Below the pieces are notes generated by a model, which was not told the DNA's origin, did no database searches, and worked only from the letters and a program-made list of their open reading frames with translations. DNA of 64,000 bases from Paenibacillus zeisoli. GTDB taxonomy: Bacteria > Bacillota > Bacilli > Paenibacillales > Paenibacillaceae. Positions 1 through 9,003 of the stretch are shown in pieces. Both the position numbers and the translations under genes were made by a program. The stretch covers positions 186,234-250,233 of the forward strand of contig NZ_RZNX01000003.1 in the NCBI RefSeq assembly GCF_003994465.1, in the 5' to 3' direction. The stretch's first letter is position 1. Each line of letters starts with the position of its first letter.

Positions 1-227
1 TACAGCGCGGACAGCTTTGCTGAGCAGTAGCGGCATCTGCCTCTTGAGATAAGGAAGCTGAACACCGGGATAAGATCGCGCGTCCCGAGCCGGGTCCCGC
101 AGCCCGAACAGCGGGATGGCGGGTGAACGATAGACTCCCCTGCGGGTATCCGAAGGGCGACGACGTTATAGAAGGAACCGAGCATCAATCCTAGCAGAGT
201 AACGTAAATGGCTATAAAGATAGACAT
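1..227 (-). CDS. pilD: Prepilin peptidase, N-terminal part (cut by window start)
   Basis: This would be the membrane aspartyl protease that cleaves and N-methylates type IV prepilins. Reading the minus strand from the ATG at 227 gives about 75 residues. They start MSIFIAIYVTLLGLMLGSFY, a membrane helix followed by the GSF-N-V-RIP signature of the family. A zinc-type pair follows, CSGC and CRYC, as in PilD/GspO N-terminal domains. The catalytic aspartates would lie beyond the window edge. It sits after the pilin gene and a hairpin in the pil region, which fits its role. The ribosome binding site is weak (GAAAG, distant), so the exact start is less certain than the identity. Confidence 0.85.
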   Translation of the reverse strand, partial: MSIFIAIYVTLLGLMLGSFYNVVALRIPAGESIVHPPSRCSGCGTRLGTRDLIPVFSFLISRGRCRYCSAKLSAL

Positions 228-260
228 CAAGGGCCAAGTCTACTTTCTATTGTGAATTTG

Positions 261-289
261 AAACAGGAACCGGGGTTGGCCGGTTCCTG
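261..289 (-). terminator. Hairpin terminator after the pilin gene
   Basis: A perfect 10-bp inverted repeat (CAGGAACCGG / CCGGTTCCTG, 264-273 and 280-289) has a 6-nt loop. On the minus strand it is followed by TTTCAAATT. It lies between the pilin and the peptidase gene. It may be a partial terminator that keeps pilin mRNA more abundant than pilD mRNA. Confidence 0.6.
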
Positions 290-325
290 GGGGATCATAC
301 GATAAACTTAAATAAAATCAACTCT

Positions 326-787
326 TTACTTTTTCTGCTGAATAACCTGGGTGGCTGTATAACTAATAGGGTCCTTTGTAGATGTATGAGAGGCTGATTC
401 TAATGTGACACTTTCTAAAGTCCCTTTTGCATCGAACTTCACCACTCCACCAGTAAGAGGTTCTTTATTACTTGGAAGTGAAATTGCTGAATCTAGATAT
501 CCTTTGCCAGTAAGACCATCTGCTCCAATAATATTAATTGATCCAGCAGTTAGGAAATCACCATTTTTTTCACTAGTCACATATAAACGTGCAGCATCGT
601 ATACTTGTCGGGCAGTAGCTAAGTCTGCGTCATCCTTAGACTTATTAATAATATTACTAATCAAAGGAATCGCAATAACCGCAATAATCCCCAAGATAAC
701 AATAACCGCCAAGAGCTCGATCAGCGTGAATCCTTTCTCCTCTTTGCCTAGTCTTTTCAATCTTCTATTCATAGCTTGTGCTAACAT
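326..787 (-). CDS. Type IV major prepilin
   Basis: This 153-residue structural pilin has a short basic leader (MLAQAMNRRLKRLGKEEKG) ending in Gly19. The mature protein begins FTLIELLAVIVILGII, with Glu at +5, as required for assembly and peptidase recognition. A long hydrophobic alpha-1 helix follows, then a polar alpha-1 extension (KSKDDADLATARQVYDAARLY) and a globular tail without a cysteine pair. The start is fixed by GGGAGGA at 794-800, six bases upstream of the ATG. The gene has its own likely promoter and a downstream hairpin, so it can be expressed apart from pilBTC. The ComGC-like fold is shared by competence pseudopilins. The pilT neighbour argues for a retractile pilus, and a role in DNA uptake is also possible. 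Confidence 0.88.
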   Translation of the reverse strand: MLAQAMNRRLKRLGKEEKGFTLIELLAVIVILGIIAVIAIPLISNIINKSKDDADLATARQVYDAARLYVTSEKNGDFLTAGSINIIGADGLTGKGYLDSAISLPSNKEPLTGGVVKFDAKGTLESVTLESASHTSTKDPISYTATQVIQQKK

Positions 788-891
788 CTTAATTCCTCCC
801 AGTATTCAATAGTGGTTTATTTAACCTTTTTGACTTAACCGACCAGTAATCACAACCCTATGATGCGTTTCTAAAGATGCTGAAGAAGTGA

Positions 892-920
892 ACTATCCGA
901 TCAGCGGCACCACCTTTCAA
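892..920 (-). promoter_or_regulatory. Likely sigma-A promoter of the pilin gene
   Basis: On the minus strand TTGAAA (915-920) is separated by 17 bp from GATAGT (892-897). This gives a leader of roughly 100 nt before the pilin start. The match is moderate. It is supported by the 175-bp gap after pilC, which contains no other reading frame. Confidence 0.4.
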
Positions 921-962
921 GTTCTAACCACTCTTTTAACCCCACAGTTAACCCCTAACAAG

Positions 963-2171
963 CTATCCCATCTGACTATAGATACTGAACATCGGCAGCA
1001 TGATCGCTGCCACAATGGTGCCTACGACTGCGGCGAGAAAAACAATAAGCAGCGGCTCTATCAGCGACTTCAAGCGATCGACCGTGTTATCTACATCCAT
1101 CTCGTAGAAATCAGCGACTTTCTCAAGCATCTGATCGAGGGCCCCCGTCTCTTCCCCTATCGCAATCATCTGGGTGACAAGCGGAGGGAACACCCACGCC
1201 TTCTTAAGCGGTTCGCTAAGCGGGTTACCCTGTCGCAGTGAATCCCCTGCGCTGTGAATGAATCCAGCAATCACTTTATTCCCGGCGACGTCTTCCACGA
1301 TCGCCAGGGACTGCAGCACAGGCACGGAGCTGGCATACAAGGATGAGAAGGTGCGGGTGAACTGTGCGATGGCACTCTTTTGAATTAGTTTGCCGAATAC
1401 TGGGACCTTAAGCTTGGCATAATCGATCCAGTAGGCCCCATTCTCCGTCCTTTTATATACCTGAAAACCGATAATGAGTAATAGAATACCCGCGAACCAG
1501 AAATACCACTGGTGCTGAATACTGCTGCTTAACGCAAGTACGATCTTCGTTACGGCCGGAAGCTCTGCATTCATGGAAGCGAACATCTGGACGAACTGCG
1601 GTACGATCGCCCACAGCAGGTAGACCACTGCCGCAATGGCTAGAACGCCTACTGTAATGGGATACATTAAGGCGGATTTCACTTTCTCCTTGGTCTTGTA
1701 CTGCTTCTCGAAGAATTGGGCCAGACGCTCAAGCGTGCCCTCCAGGTTCCCGGATTCCTCCCCGGCACGGATCATGCTGACGAACATGGAAGGAAAGATT
1801 TTCTTATGATCCTGAACTGCTTGGGAGTAGGGAACACCGCGAAGCAGACTGGCATGAATCTCCTGCAGCGCCTTACGCAGCGCTTTGCTGTCCGTCTGTT
1901 CGGACAGAATGACCGTGGCATCCACAATGGTGACTCCCGCACGGATTAAAGTAGCGAACTGCCGGCAGTAAATGATAAATTGAACGTTCTTAACGGGATT
2001 ACCAATATAGATATCCTTTGATAGTATCGTGTTGCTCTGCTCTTTCAGCGAGAACACCGTCACTCCGCGCTTACGGAGCTCTTCCATTGCAGTAGACTTG
2101 TCCACGGCGGAAAGCTTGCCCTTCAGCTGCTTCCCACTGGCCGTCTTAATCTGATATTCAAACTGCGGCAT
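963..2171 (-). CDS. pilC: Type IV pilus inner-membrane platform protein PilC
   Basis: A 402-residue polytopic protein of the GspF/PilC family, the membrane platform on which the PilB and PilT ATPases act. It shows two copies of the T2SSF domain, roughly residues 70-195 and 270-395. Each has the family pattern GEESGNLEGTLERLAQFFE or GEETGALDQMLEKVADFYE, followed by a long hydrophobic segment. The length is typical. Its ATG overlaps the TGA of pilT by one base (TGATG), so the two are translationally coupled. The order pilB-pilT-pilC is the usual one. Confidence 0.95.
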   Translation of the reverse strand: MPQFEYQIKTASGKQLKGKLSAVDKSTAMEELRKRGVTVFSLKEQSNTILSKDIYIGNPVKNVQFIIYCRQFATLIRAGVTIVDATVILSEQTDSKALRKALQEIHASLLRGVPYSQAVQDHKKIFPSMFVSMIRAGEESGNLEGTLERLAQFFEKQYKTKEKVKSALMYPITVGVLAIAAVVYLLWAIVPQFVQMFASMNAELPAVTKIVLALSSSIQHQWYFWFAGILLLIIGFQVYKRTENGAYWIDYAKLKVPVFGKLIQKSAIAQFTRTFSSLYASSVPVLQSLAIVEDVAGNKVIAGFIHSAGDSLRQGNPLSEPLKKAWVFPPLVTQMIAIGEETGALDQMLEKVADFYEMDVDNTVDRLKSLIEPLLIVFLAAVVGTIVAAIMLPMFSIYSQMG

Positions 2172-3214
2172 CAGCTCATCGCCTCCGTAAGATAGGCCTT
2201 GGCTGCTGCTGGATCAATAAGCCCCTGCTGCAGCTGTTCACGAATCGCCATGTCCAGCGTATGCATCCCCTGCTGACGCCCTGTCTGCATCAGGCTCTTG
2301 ATCTGGTGGCTTTTCTCCGTACGAATCAGATTTGCAACGGCTGGCGTATTCACCAGAATCTCTGTTGCACACTGTCTGCCGCCTGCCTTACCCGCTCTTG
2401 GAAAAAGGCGCTGCGAGATGACCGAGATCAGCACCGAAGCCAGCTGTGTACGGATCTGTGCCTGCTGCGGTCCCGGAAAAGCATCAATGATCCGGTCAAT
2501 CGTCTGGGGAGCATCGGTCGTATGCAGCGTAGCCAGTACAAGATGTCCCGTCTCCGCCGCGGTGATGGCCGCAGAGATCGTCTCCAGATCCCGCATTTCG
2601 CCGACAAGAATCACATCAGGGTCCTGACGAAGCGCAGCCCTTAGGCCATTCGCGAAGCTTGCGGTGTCACTCCCTACCTCACGCTGATGAATCAGCGAAG
2701 TCCCATGGGTGTGCAGATATTCCACCGGATCTTCCAGAGTCACAATATGCTTCTTCTGGGTCCGGTTAATATAGCCGATCATAGCGGCCAGGGTTGAGGA
2801 TTTCCCACTTCCGGTTGGTCCGGTTACCAGGATCAATCCCTGAGGCTTGTTCGTAAGTGTAGTGATGATCGAAGGAAGCTGCAGCTGCTCAAGTGTAGGT
2901 ATTGTCCCAGGAATAAGTCTGGCTGCGATGCTGGTCTCACTACGTTGTCTATATATATTTATTCGGTATCTTCCGACGTCTTCAATAGTGTGTGCGAAAT
3001 CTATTTCTCCGGCTTCCCGAAACCTTTGGGCCCGCTCTGCTCCAAGCAGCTCCTCGGCCATCTCATGAGCATCAGCCGGCGTGACAAGCGTCTCGTTAAG
3101 GGAAGTCAGTGTTCCATCTATCCGCATTACAGGAGGGGAACCTACTGAAATATGAAGGTCAGAGGCGCCAGCATCGTTCGCTCTTCTTAGCAGTTCTTCT
3201 ATCTGTTGAGTCAT
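2171..3214 (-). CDS. pilT: Pilus retraction ATPase PilT
   Basis: A 347-residue secretion ATPase that depolymerises the pilus and powers twitching motility. Visible motifs are the Walker A box GPTGSGKSSTL (about residues 130-140), the Asp box with DPVEYLHTHG, a Walker B region DPDVILVGEMRD, and the His box TGHLVLATLHTTDA. AIREQLQQGLID near the C-terminus resembles the PilT C-terminal helix. It follows pilB by 14 bp and overlaps pilC. The presence of PilT separates this system from simple competence pseudopili, which lack a retraction ATPase. Confidence 0.95.
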   Translation of the reverse strand: MTQQIEELLRRANDAGASDLHISVGSPPVMRIDGTLTSLNETLVTPADAHEMAEELLGAERAQRFREAGEIDFAHTIEDVGRYRINIYRQRSETSIAARLIPGTIPTLEQLQLPSIITTLTNKPQGLILVTGPTGSGKSSTLAAMIGYINRTQKKHIVTLEDPVEYLHTHGTSLIHQREVGSDTASFANGLRAALRQDPDVILVGEMRDLETISAAITAAETGHLVLATLHTTDAPQTIDRIIDAFPGPQQAQIRTQLASVLISVISQRLFPRAGKAGGRQCATEILVNTPAVANLIRTEKSHQIKSLMQTGRQQGMHTLDMAIREQLQQGLIDPAAAKAYLTEAMS

Positions 3215-3228
3215 CCTCTATTCCTCCC

Positions 3229-4893
3229 TTAATGCGCCACTGTCTCGCGCAAAACCTCCTGTATAGTGGTCATGCCCTGCAGCACTTTATCGAAGCCGTC
3301 ATCCATCAGATCGACCATGCCCTGTTCACGCGCAGCCTGACGAAGCTCCTCAACTGAAGCTGAGCTTGTAATCATCTTGCGAAACTGATCGTTAATAGGC
3401 AGAACTTCATGGATCGCCAGCCTACCCCGGTATCCGGTCTGATTGCAGTTCCCGCAGCCTTTGCCGCGGTACAGCTTCTGAACTTCCCTACCATGATTGT
3501 GCAGCAGGATCGTCTCCTGCTCGGTAGGAGTATAAGTGGTTCTGCATTCGGGACAAATCCGGCGAACCAAACGCTGTGCCACAACCCCGAGCAGCGATGA
3601 AGCGATAAGATAAGGCTCAATATCCATATCCCGCAGCCGGGTAAGGGTGCTGATGGCATCATTCGTATGGAGGGTGGAGAGCACGAGATGACCTGTCAAT
3701 GAAGCACGAATGGCAATCTCCGCCGTCTCGTTATCCCGAATCTCACCAACCATCACAATGTTAGGGTCCTGACGAAGAATCGAGCGCAGTCCCGCTGCAA
3801 AAGTCAGTCCAATCGCGGGATTCACATGCACCTGATTAATCCCTTCTAGCTGGTATTCCACCGGGTCTTCAACTGTAATAATGTTCGAACTCTCATTATT
3901 CAGGTGATTCAGTGCCGAGTATAAGGTCGTTGTCTTACCACTGCCTGTCGGCCCGGTAATCAGAAGAATCCCGTAAGGTTTCTCGATCATATCCTTGAAG
4001 ACTTCCATATCCCGGTCACTAAAGCCCAGGTGATCAATCGACTTCACCCCGGTGCTCAAATCCAGCAGCCGGAGCACAATCTTCTCTCCATGAATGGTAG
4101 GGAGCGAGGACACCCGGATATCCACCATCTTAAGATCGAACTGAAGCTTCATGCGTCCATCCTGTGGGAGACGACGCTCTGCAATGTTCAGCTTGGCCAT
4201 AATCTTAAGTCTTGCAGTAATAAAGCCCTGCATCTGCTTCGGAATCACCCGTTCGGTTCTAAGCAGACCATCAATCCGGTAGCGGATCGCCAGATTGTTC
4301 TCGCCCGGGTCCACATGAATATCCGATGCTTTCAAATGGACCGCCTGCTGAATCATCTGATTCACCAGACGAACGATTGGCGAGCTCTCATCCGTGATTT
4401 CGGTCTCTTCAATCTCTTCCTGGGTGGGCAGCTCCCCCATCATCTGACTCATGGAGTCGCGCAGGCCATAATGCCGCGCAATAGCTCGCTGCAGCTCATC
4501 CCGCGTTGAAATTGCCGGTTCGATCCGGAATCCCGTCGTCATTCGCAGATCCTCAATTGCGAAATAATCCAACGGATCCGCCATGGCAACCATCAGCTTG
4601 CCGCCTTCCTTCATAAAAGGGAGCACTTGATAGCGCTTGGCCATACTCTCCGGAATGATCTGGGTCAGGGCCGGATCAATCTGATATTTAAATAGATTCA
4701 CGTGAGGAATACCCAGCTGGAATTCCAGCACCTCTATTAGTTGCTGTTCTGTAATGTAGCCCTGGGAGATTAACAGATCACCCAGACGGCGCTTCGTCTT
4801 ACGCTGTTCCTTCAGAGCCTCCTGAAGCTGCTCTTCAGAGATAACTCCATGCTCTACTAGCAAATCTCCCAATCTCTTCTTCACCAAGGCCAT
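3229..4893 (-). CDS. pilB: Pilus assembly ATPase PilB
   Basis: The extension ATPase of the type IV pilus. The N-terminus has two MshEN-like repeats, RLGDLLVEHGVISEEQL and RLGDLLISQGYITEQQL; in related proteins such repeats can bind cyclic di-GMP. Walker A is GPTGSGKTTTL, the Walker B region is DPNIVMVGEIRD, and a C-terminal zinc module has CPEC and CGNC. I place the start at the ATG at 4893 (554 residues, MALVKKRLGDLL), with GGAG about 11 bases upstream. An upstream in-frame GTG at 4926 would add 11 residues but has no good ribosome binding site. The diguanylate cyclase at 35.3 kb is too distant to imply a link. Confidence 0.93.
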   Translation of the reverse strand: MALVKKRLGDLLVEHGVISEEQLQEALKEQRKTKRRLGDLLISQGYITEQQLIEVLEFQLGIPHVNLFKYQIDPALTQIIPESMAKRYQVLPFMKEGGKLMVAMADPLDYFAIEDLRMTTGFRIEPAISTRDELQRAIARHYGLRDSMSQMMGELPTQEEIEETEITDESSPIVRLVNQMIQQAVHLKASDIHVDPGENNLAIRYRIDGLLRTERVIPKQMQGFITARLKIMAKLNIAERRLPQDGRMKLQFDLKMVDIRVSSLPTIHGEKIVLRLLDLSTGVKSIDHLGFSDRDMEVFKDMIEKPYGILLITGPTGSGKTTTLYSALNHLNNESSNIITVEDPVEYQLEGINQVHVNPAIGLTFAAGLRSILRQDPNIVMVGEIRDNETAEIAIRASLTGHLVLSTLHTNDAISTLTRLRDMDIEPYLIASSLLGVVAQRLVRRICPECRTTYTPTEQETILLHNHGREVQKLYRGKGCGNCNQTGYRGRLAIHEVLPINDQFRKMITSSASVEELRQAAREQGMVDLMDDGFDKVLQGMTTIQEVLRETVAH

Positions 4894-5221
4894 GTCCCAT
4901 TCAACTCCAAGGATGTATTCTTTCACACTTCTGTCTAAAGACTGAGTTCCGACCGATTCGACAAGTTAAAGAGCAAAAATTCCATTATATTCTAAAGCGA
5001 AAAATAAGAAAATAGCCTTAATCACTATGACTGGTAAAAGGAGGGAAATATCGTACTAAATAAGTCCCAGGAAAGTCCAATTTTCCCTATTAAAAATCCT
5101 CCTGCTATGGTACATTATCCTAAAGAAATATATAACATATGCCTAGTAGGTTTACAATATTTTTACAGTAATATCGGGAAAAATATTATTTTTTAGAAGA
5201 AACATTAGGAGTGATAGGTTC
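4894..5221. promoter_or_regulatory. Divergent control region between pilB and the Ig-repeat gene
   Basis: An A+T-rich spacer without a reading frame. On the minus strand a TATAAT (4984-4989) lies about 90 bases before the pilB start, but its -35 region is poor. On the plus strand AGGAGTGATAGG precedes the ATG at 5222, and I could not fix a -35/-10 pair. No riboswitch motif was recognised. Confidence 0.35.
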
Positions 5222-8200
5222 ATGAGAAGAAGTGGGACTTTAGCACTGTTTTTGATTTTAGGTTTATTCCTGACCCTTGTGATTGTAAAAGTAAGTGCTG
5301 ATAATCCTGCACCTTATCCGCTCAGAATTCTGGAGATCCGGGATAACACAGAGTCTTCGGAACTATCTAATGTGGTAAAAAGTCTTTCCGGTATGGATTT
5401 AACCATCAAAAATGTCGACACCATTCGCATGAAGAAATTTGTTGCTATGAGGGATGAGCTGGATGGCAAATACGATGCGATCTATATTGGATCGGGGGCT
5501 TACAGTACGAAAGGGGTACAGACATTTACCTCACTTAACTCCGGACAGGCCAATGCCCATAATACAACCGATCTGATGAATGACATTACCATGCTTAAAG
5601 CCAACGCCATTATACAGAAATACATCAACAAGGGTCTTCTGGTCATTGTAAATAATGATGTCCTAACTCAAAGTCCGCAAGGAAATCTATATAAAACTTT
5701 CTCGCCATACAGCACTTCAGCTGGGGCCAGGAGCAACGTGATCTTTGTAAATACCACGGATGTGACAAATACTGGTGCTAGTTCATTATCCGCCAAGCTT
5801 AACAAGACACCCTACTCCACAATGCTTAAACAGCGACCGCAGATTAAGGTGAGCTCCCGGCCCGTCGATTACAGCACCGATCAGACCAAAGTTTTCACTA
5901 CCGGGGATAAGCTGACCTTTACCTTCAACGCTAACAATATCACTGACTTCAGGAATCGCATTATCAACGCGAACTTATATATGGGTGTGGACAGTGTTCT
6001 AAAGATGGATGAGAACCAGCTGGTGGCCTCTGTGCCAGTCACCTCATCTTCAGGCCAAATCACGTATGAGCTGCCCAAAGCTTATTCCGGGCTTCTCTAT
6101 TGGAGACTTGAGCTAATTGATCAGGCCACTAAACTGAATAGTTACGAAACTGGGACGATTCAGTATCAGGATGAGAAGACCGTTGTCCGGGTTCTTCAGG
6201 TTCTGCCTTCCGACAATATGAACAGCAGTTTGTTGACGACCACTAATATGAATCAGGAATATTTGAATAATAAGAATTTTAGCTACAATAAAGGCATTTA
6301 TGATATTCAGATCAAGACCATGAAGATTGACGAGTTTAACAGCAGCGGTTATCTGGCCCTGAACGGCGATTATGACATGCTTATTTTCGGCTTTAGAGAT
6401 GAGTACAACCGCTATGCAGCTATAAGTTCTAATGCTGCTGCAGCAGTCAAGAAGTTCATCTCTACTGGACAAGCTGTGATGTTCACACATGATACGATCT
6501 TTGAGGATCCGAATACAGGTAACCTCAACTGGAAGAATTGGAGAGATTATTTCCAGGCGGATACCGGCCAAATTAATCCCAAAACGAATTTGGGGCTCGG
6601 GGCACCCAGGACTTCGACTACTACAAAAATTGTTAACGACGGACTGCTCACCCAATATCCATTTTATCTAAGCAAGCCTGGTGCAAGTACACCTCTGGTT
6701 AACACAACACACAACCAGTACTTCACGCTGAATCTTGAGGATGAGTCGGTTGTGCCTTGGTATAACATTGCCGGGGGTACGCGGGATGAGCAGGACAGCT
6801 GGAATCATTACTACACTTACTCGAAGGGGAATGTCACCTACTCGGGTACAGGACATGCAAATACTAATTTCCCGGATTGGGAACAGAAACTGTTCGTGAA
6901 CACCATGTACCGTGCATTTATCGGCTCGAATCATGCCCCGCTCATCACCGTATATTCACCGACAGCGAGTTCTATCATCCCTTCTTATCAGAATATCGTA
7001 GTCAGCTATGCTGTTAACGACTGGGATCTGAAGGACCGTAATATTACGACGGGGTTTACCTTCAAAATGCCAGATGGAACCCTTAAAGTGATGATGCCTG
7101 AGAAGAGCGTCCATAGCGGCACCGTGATTAACATGACCTTTGATAATCCACTTCCGCAGGGCGGGGATATGTCAGTCATAATCACAGCCCGGGACAAGCA
7201 GGGTGCCATGGTACAGCAATCCGTACCTGTTAAGATTCAGAAGATTACAGCCAATCTTCAGACGGACCGTACAGTCTCAAACAATGTGGTAAACGGAAAG
7301 GTACAGAAGAATTCACCAGTTACCCTGCATTACACGGTCACACCTAAGCCGATTCCTTACTATGCGGAGAAGAATACGATTCAAATCAGCAACATTCGGT
7401 TCAACGAGGTACTGCCGCCTAATCTGCAGATCTCCAATATTGCGATGAGTACCACGGCTGGAACCATTACACAGACAGGTACACTAGAAGGCGGCTATAC
7501 GCTGGCAGGAGGTCTGAATCCAGTAACTTACCGGCTTTCAAGTGACAAGACGACATATATCGCAGATCCGGTATCGTTCGATGTTACCGTGGTTCCAACC
7601 AAGAATGGCGTGTACTCCCTAACGAACTCGCTGCTCACCTTCACAGATATCGGGGCTAAGCAGCTGACCACGCTTCCTTTTCAGAGTATTGTCTTTGAGG
7701 CGGTCACCTGGCTGACGAAGCTGTCACTGCAGGATACCACCCTGATCGTGGGGGATACCCTCCCGCTCATTGCCAAGTATGAACCGGAAGATGCCACGAA
7801 CAAGAATTTCGACTGGGTATCTGACAAGCCGGGAGTTGTATCCGTTGACCCGATAACCGGAATTGTCAGTGCGAACAGTGTTGGCGAAGCCCGGATTACG
7901 GTCAAAGCGACGGATGGCAGCGGGGTTACGGGTACGGCCAAGGTCACGGTGATTCAGCCGGATCTGATCATCAGCGGCCCTAATACGGTGAACAAAGGTG
8001 AACAGATTAACCTGACCGCTTCCCTGCCTCTGGTGAACCAAAAAGTGAATTCCATTACCTGGGTTCCCAAAGAAAATGGACCGAATTATATCGATCTTAA
8101 TGTGGACTCTGGTGATTCCAGCAAAGCTCTGGTTAAAGGATTGAATTCGGGAACGGTTACTATAGTGGTCACAGCAACTACGGAAAATGAAAGCACGCAT

Positions 8201-8812
8201 GTAATTCGCACTTATACGAAGGAATACCAGGTTACCGTAATCAATCCGCTTCAAGGTCTCCTGATTGAAGGTTCTGATCAGGTGGACATTGGCAGAAGCA
8301 TCGATCTGAAAGCCATTCTTAACCCGCTCGATGCAGATGACCAGGACAAGCTGGTCTATCGCTGGGAGATCACGGGCAGCAGCGGAGGAACGCTTGCCAG
8401 TCTAAGCGGAATAGATATGCAGACAGCTTCCCTGAAAGGTCTGAAGCCGGGAACGATAACGGTTACCGTCACAGCCGGCGGGAAATCTACCAGCAAGGAG
8501 ATTACCATTAAAGGTCTCCAGTCGCTCGCTTTACCGCCAAAGCTTCAATTGTATGAGAAGGCCAAATATAACCTTATGAATGACTTGTTCCCGCAAGATC
8601 TATCGGACGAGATCAAGATCAGCCTAGTCTGGAGCAGCGATAATTCAGCTATTGTGCGTGTTCTTGATCCTAACAGTGGACCGAGCGGGGGCTACATTGA
8701 AGCTTTAAGAGCAGGCACGACTAAGGTAAGAGTCTCATATAGCGCTGATCCAAGTGTATATGCCTACATTGAGATAGAAGTGGTTAAAGTGAGCACGGGG
8801 GATCGTTATTAA
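5222..8812 (+). CDS. Large exported protein with C-terminal Ig-like (Big_2) repeats
   Basis: A 1196-residue secreted or surface protein. The start is fixed by AGGAGTGATAGG. The N-terminus is a signal or anchor helix (LALFLILGLFLTLVIVKV) without a lipobox. Residues about 30-570 form one or two unfamiliar domains beginning PYPLRILEIRD, which recalls DUF5057 proteins; I am not certain of that. Four beta-sandwich modules then start near residues 830, 912, 1010 and 1098. The first is a typical Big_2 domain, with VSVDPITGIVSANSVGEARI. No sortase motif or S-layer domain is present. It faces away from pilBTC and converges with the minor-pilin operon. A role as a pilus-associated adhesin is inference from position only. 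Confidence 0.7.
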   Translation: MRRSGTLALFLILGLFLTLVIVKVSADNPAPYPLRILEIRDNTESSELSNVVKSLSGMDLTIKNVDTIRMKKFVAMRDELDGKYDAIYIGSGAYSTKGVQTFTSLNSGQANAHNTTDLMNDITMLKANAIIQKYINKGLLVIVNNDVLTQSPQGNLYKTFSPYSTSAGARSNVIFVNTTDVTNTGASSLSAKLNKTPYSTMLKQRPQIKVSSRPVDYSTDQTKVFTTGDKLTFTFNANNITDFRNRIINANLYMGVDSVLKMDENQLVASVPVTSSSGQITYELPKAYSGLLYWRLELIDQATKLNSYETGTIQYQDEKTVVRVLQVLPSDNMNSSLLTTTNMNQEYLNNKNFSYNKGIYDIQIKTMKIDEFNSSGYLALNGDYDMLIFGFRDEYNRYAAISSNAAAAVKKFISTGQAVMFTHDTIFEDPNTGNLNWKNWRDYFQADTGQINPKTNLGLGAPRTSTTTKIVNDGLLTQYPFYLSKPGASTPLVNTTHNQYFTLNLEDESVVPWYNIAGGTRDEQDSWNHYYTYSKGNVTYSGTGHANTNFPDWEQKLFVNTMYRAFIGSNHAPLITVYSPTASSIIPSYQNIVVSYAVNDWDLKDRNITTGFTFKMPDGTLKVMMPEKSVHSGTVINMTFDNPLPQGGDMSVIITARDKQGAMVQQSVPVKIQKITANLQTDRTVSNNVVNGKVQKNSPVTLHYTVTPKPIPYYAEKNTIQISNIRFNEVLPPNLQISNIAMSTTAGTITQTGTLEGGYTLAGGLNPVTYRLSSDKTTYIADPVSFDVTVVPTKNGVYSLTNSLLTFTDIGAKQLTTLPFQSIVFEAVTWLTKLSLQDTTLIVGDTLPLIAKYEPEDATNKNFDWVSDKPGVVSVDPITGIVSANSVGEARITVKATDGSGVTGTAKVTVIQPDLIISGPNTVNKGEQINLTASLPLVNQKVNSITWVPKENGPNYIDLNVDSGDSSKALVKGLNSGTVTIVVTATTENESTHVIRTYTKEYQVTVINPLQGLLIEGSDQVDIGRSIDLKAILNPLDADDQDKLVYRWEITGSSGGTLASLSGIDMQTASLKGLKPGTITVTVTAGGKSTSKEITIKGLQSLALPPKLQLYEKAKYNLMNDLFPQDLSDEIKISLVWSSDNSAIVRVLDPNSGPSGGYIEALRAGTTKVRVSYSADPSVYAYIEIEVVKVSTGDRY

Positions 8813-8866
8813 CGGTCCCTATCTCCTTTCTCTTCCCATCTGTAACTCAAATTGAAGTCCAAATGC

Positions 8867-8911
8867 AAAGAACCTCCAAACCCTTGATTAAGAAGGGGTT
8901 GGAGGTTCTTT
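8867..8911. terminator. Bidirectional terminator
   Basis: A long stem AAAGAACCTCCAA...TTGGAGGTTCTTT (about 18 bp with one mismatch) is flanked by A-rich and T-rich sides. It sits between two convergent genes and can serve both strands. Confidence 0.8.
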
Positions 8912-9003
8912 CTGTTCATTAAAGTTAATTTTCCCGATGTATGATATTCAGGTCTCCGACGTTTGATATTCATTCCTCGAGTAGACCAGAGTCACAGCAG
9001 GAG

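Noticed and set aside
788..962. Cyclic di-GMP riboswitch before the pilin gene
   Set aside because: The leader lacks the GEMM-I and GEMM-II core sequences. Only a promoter-like pair was found.
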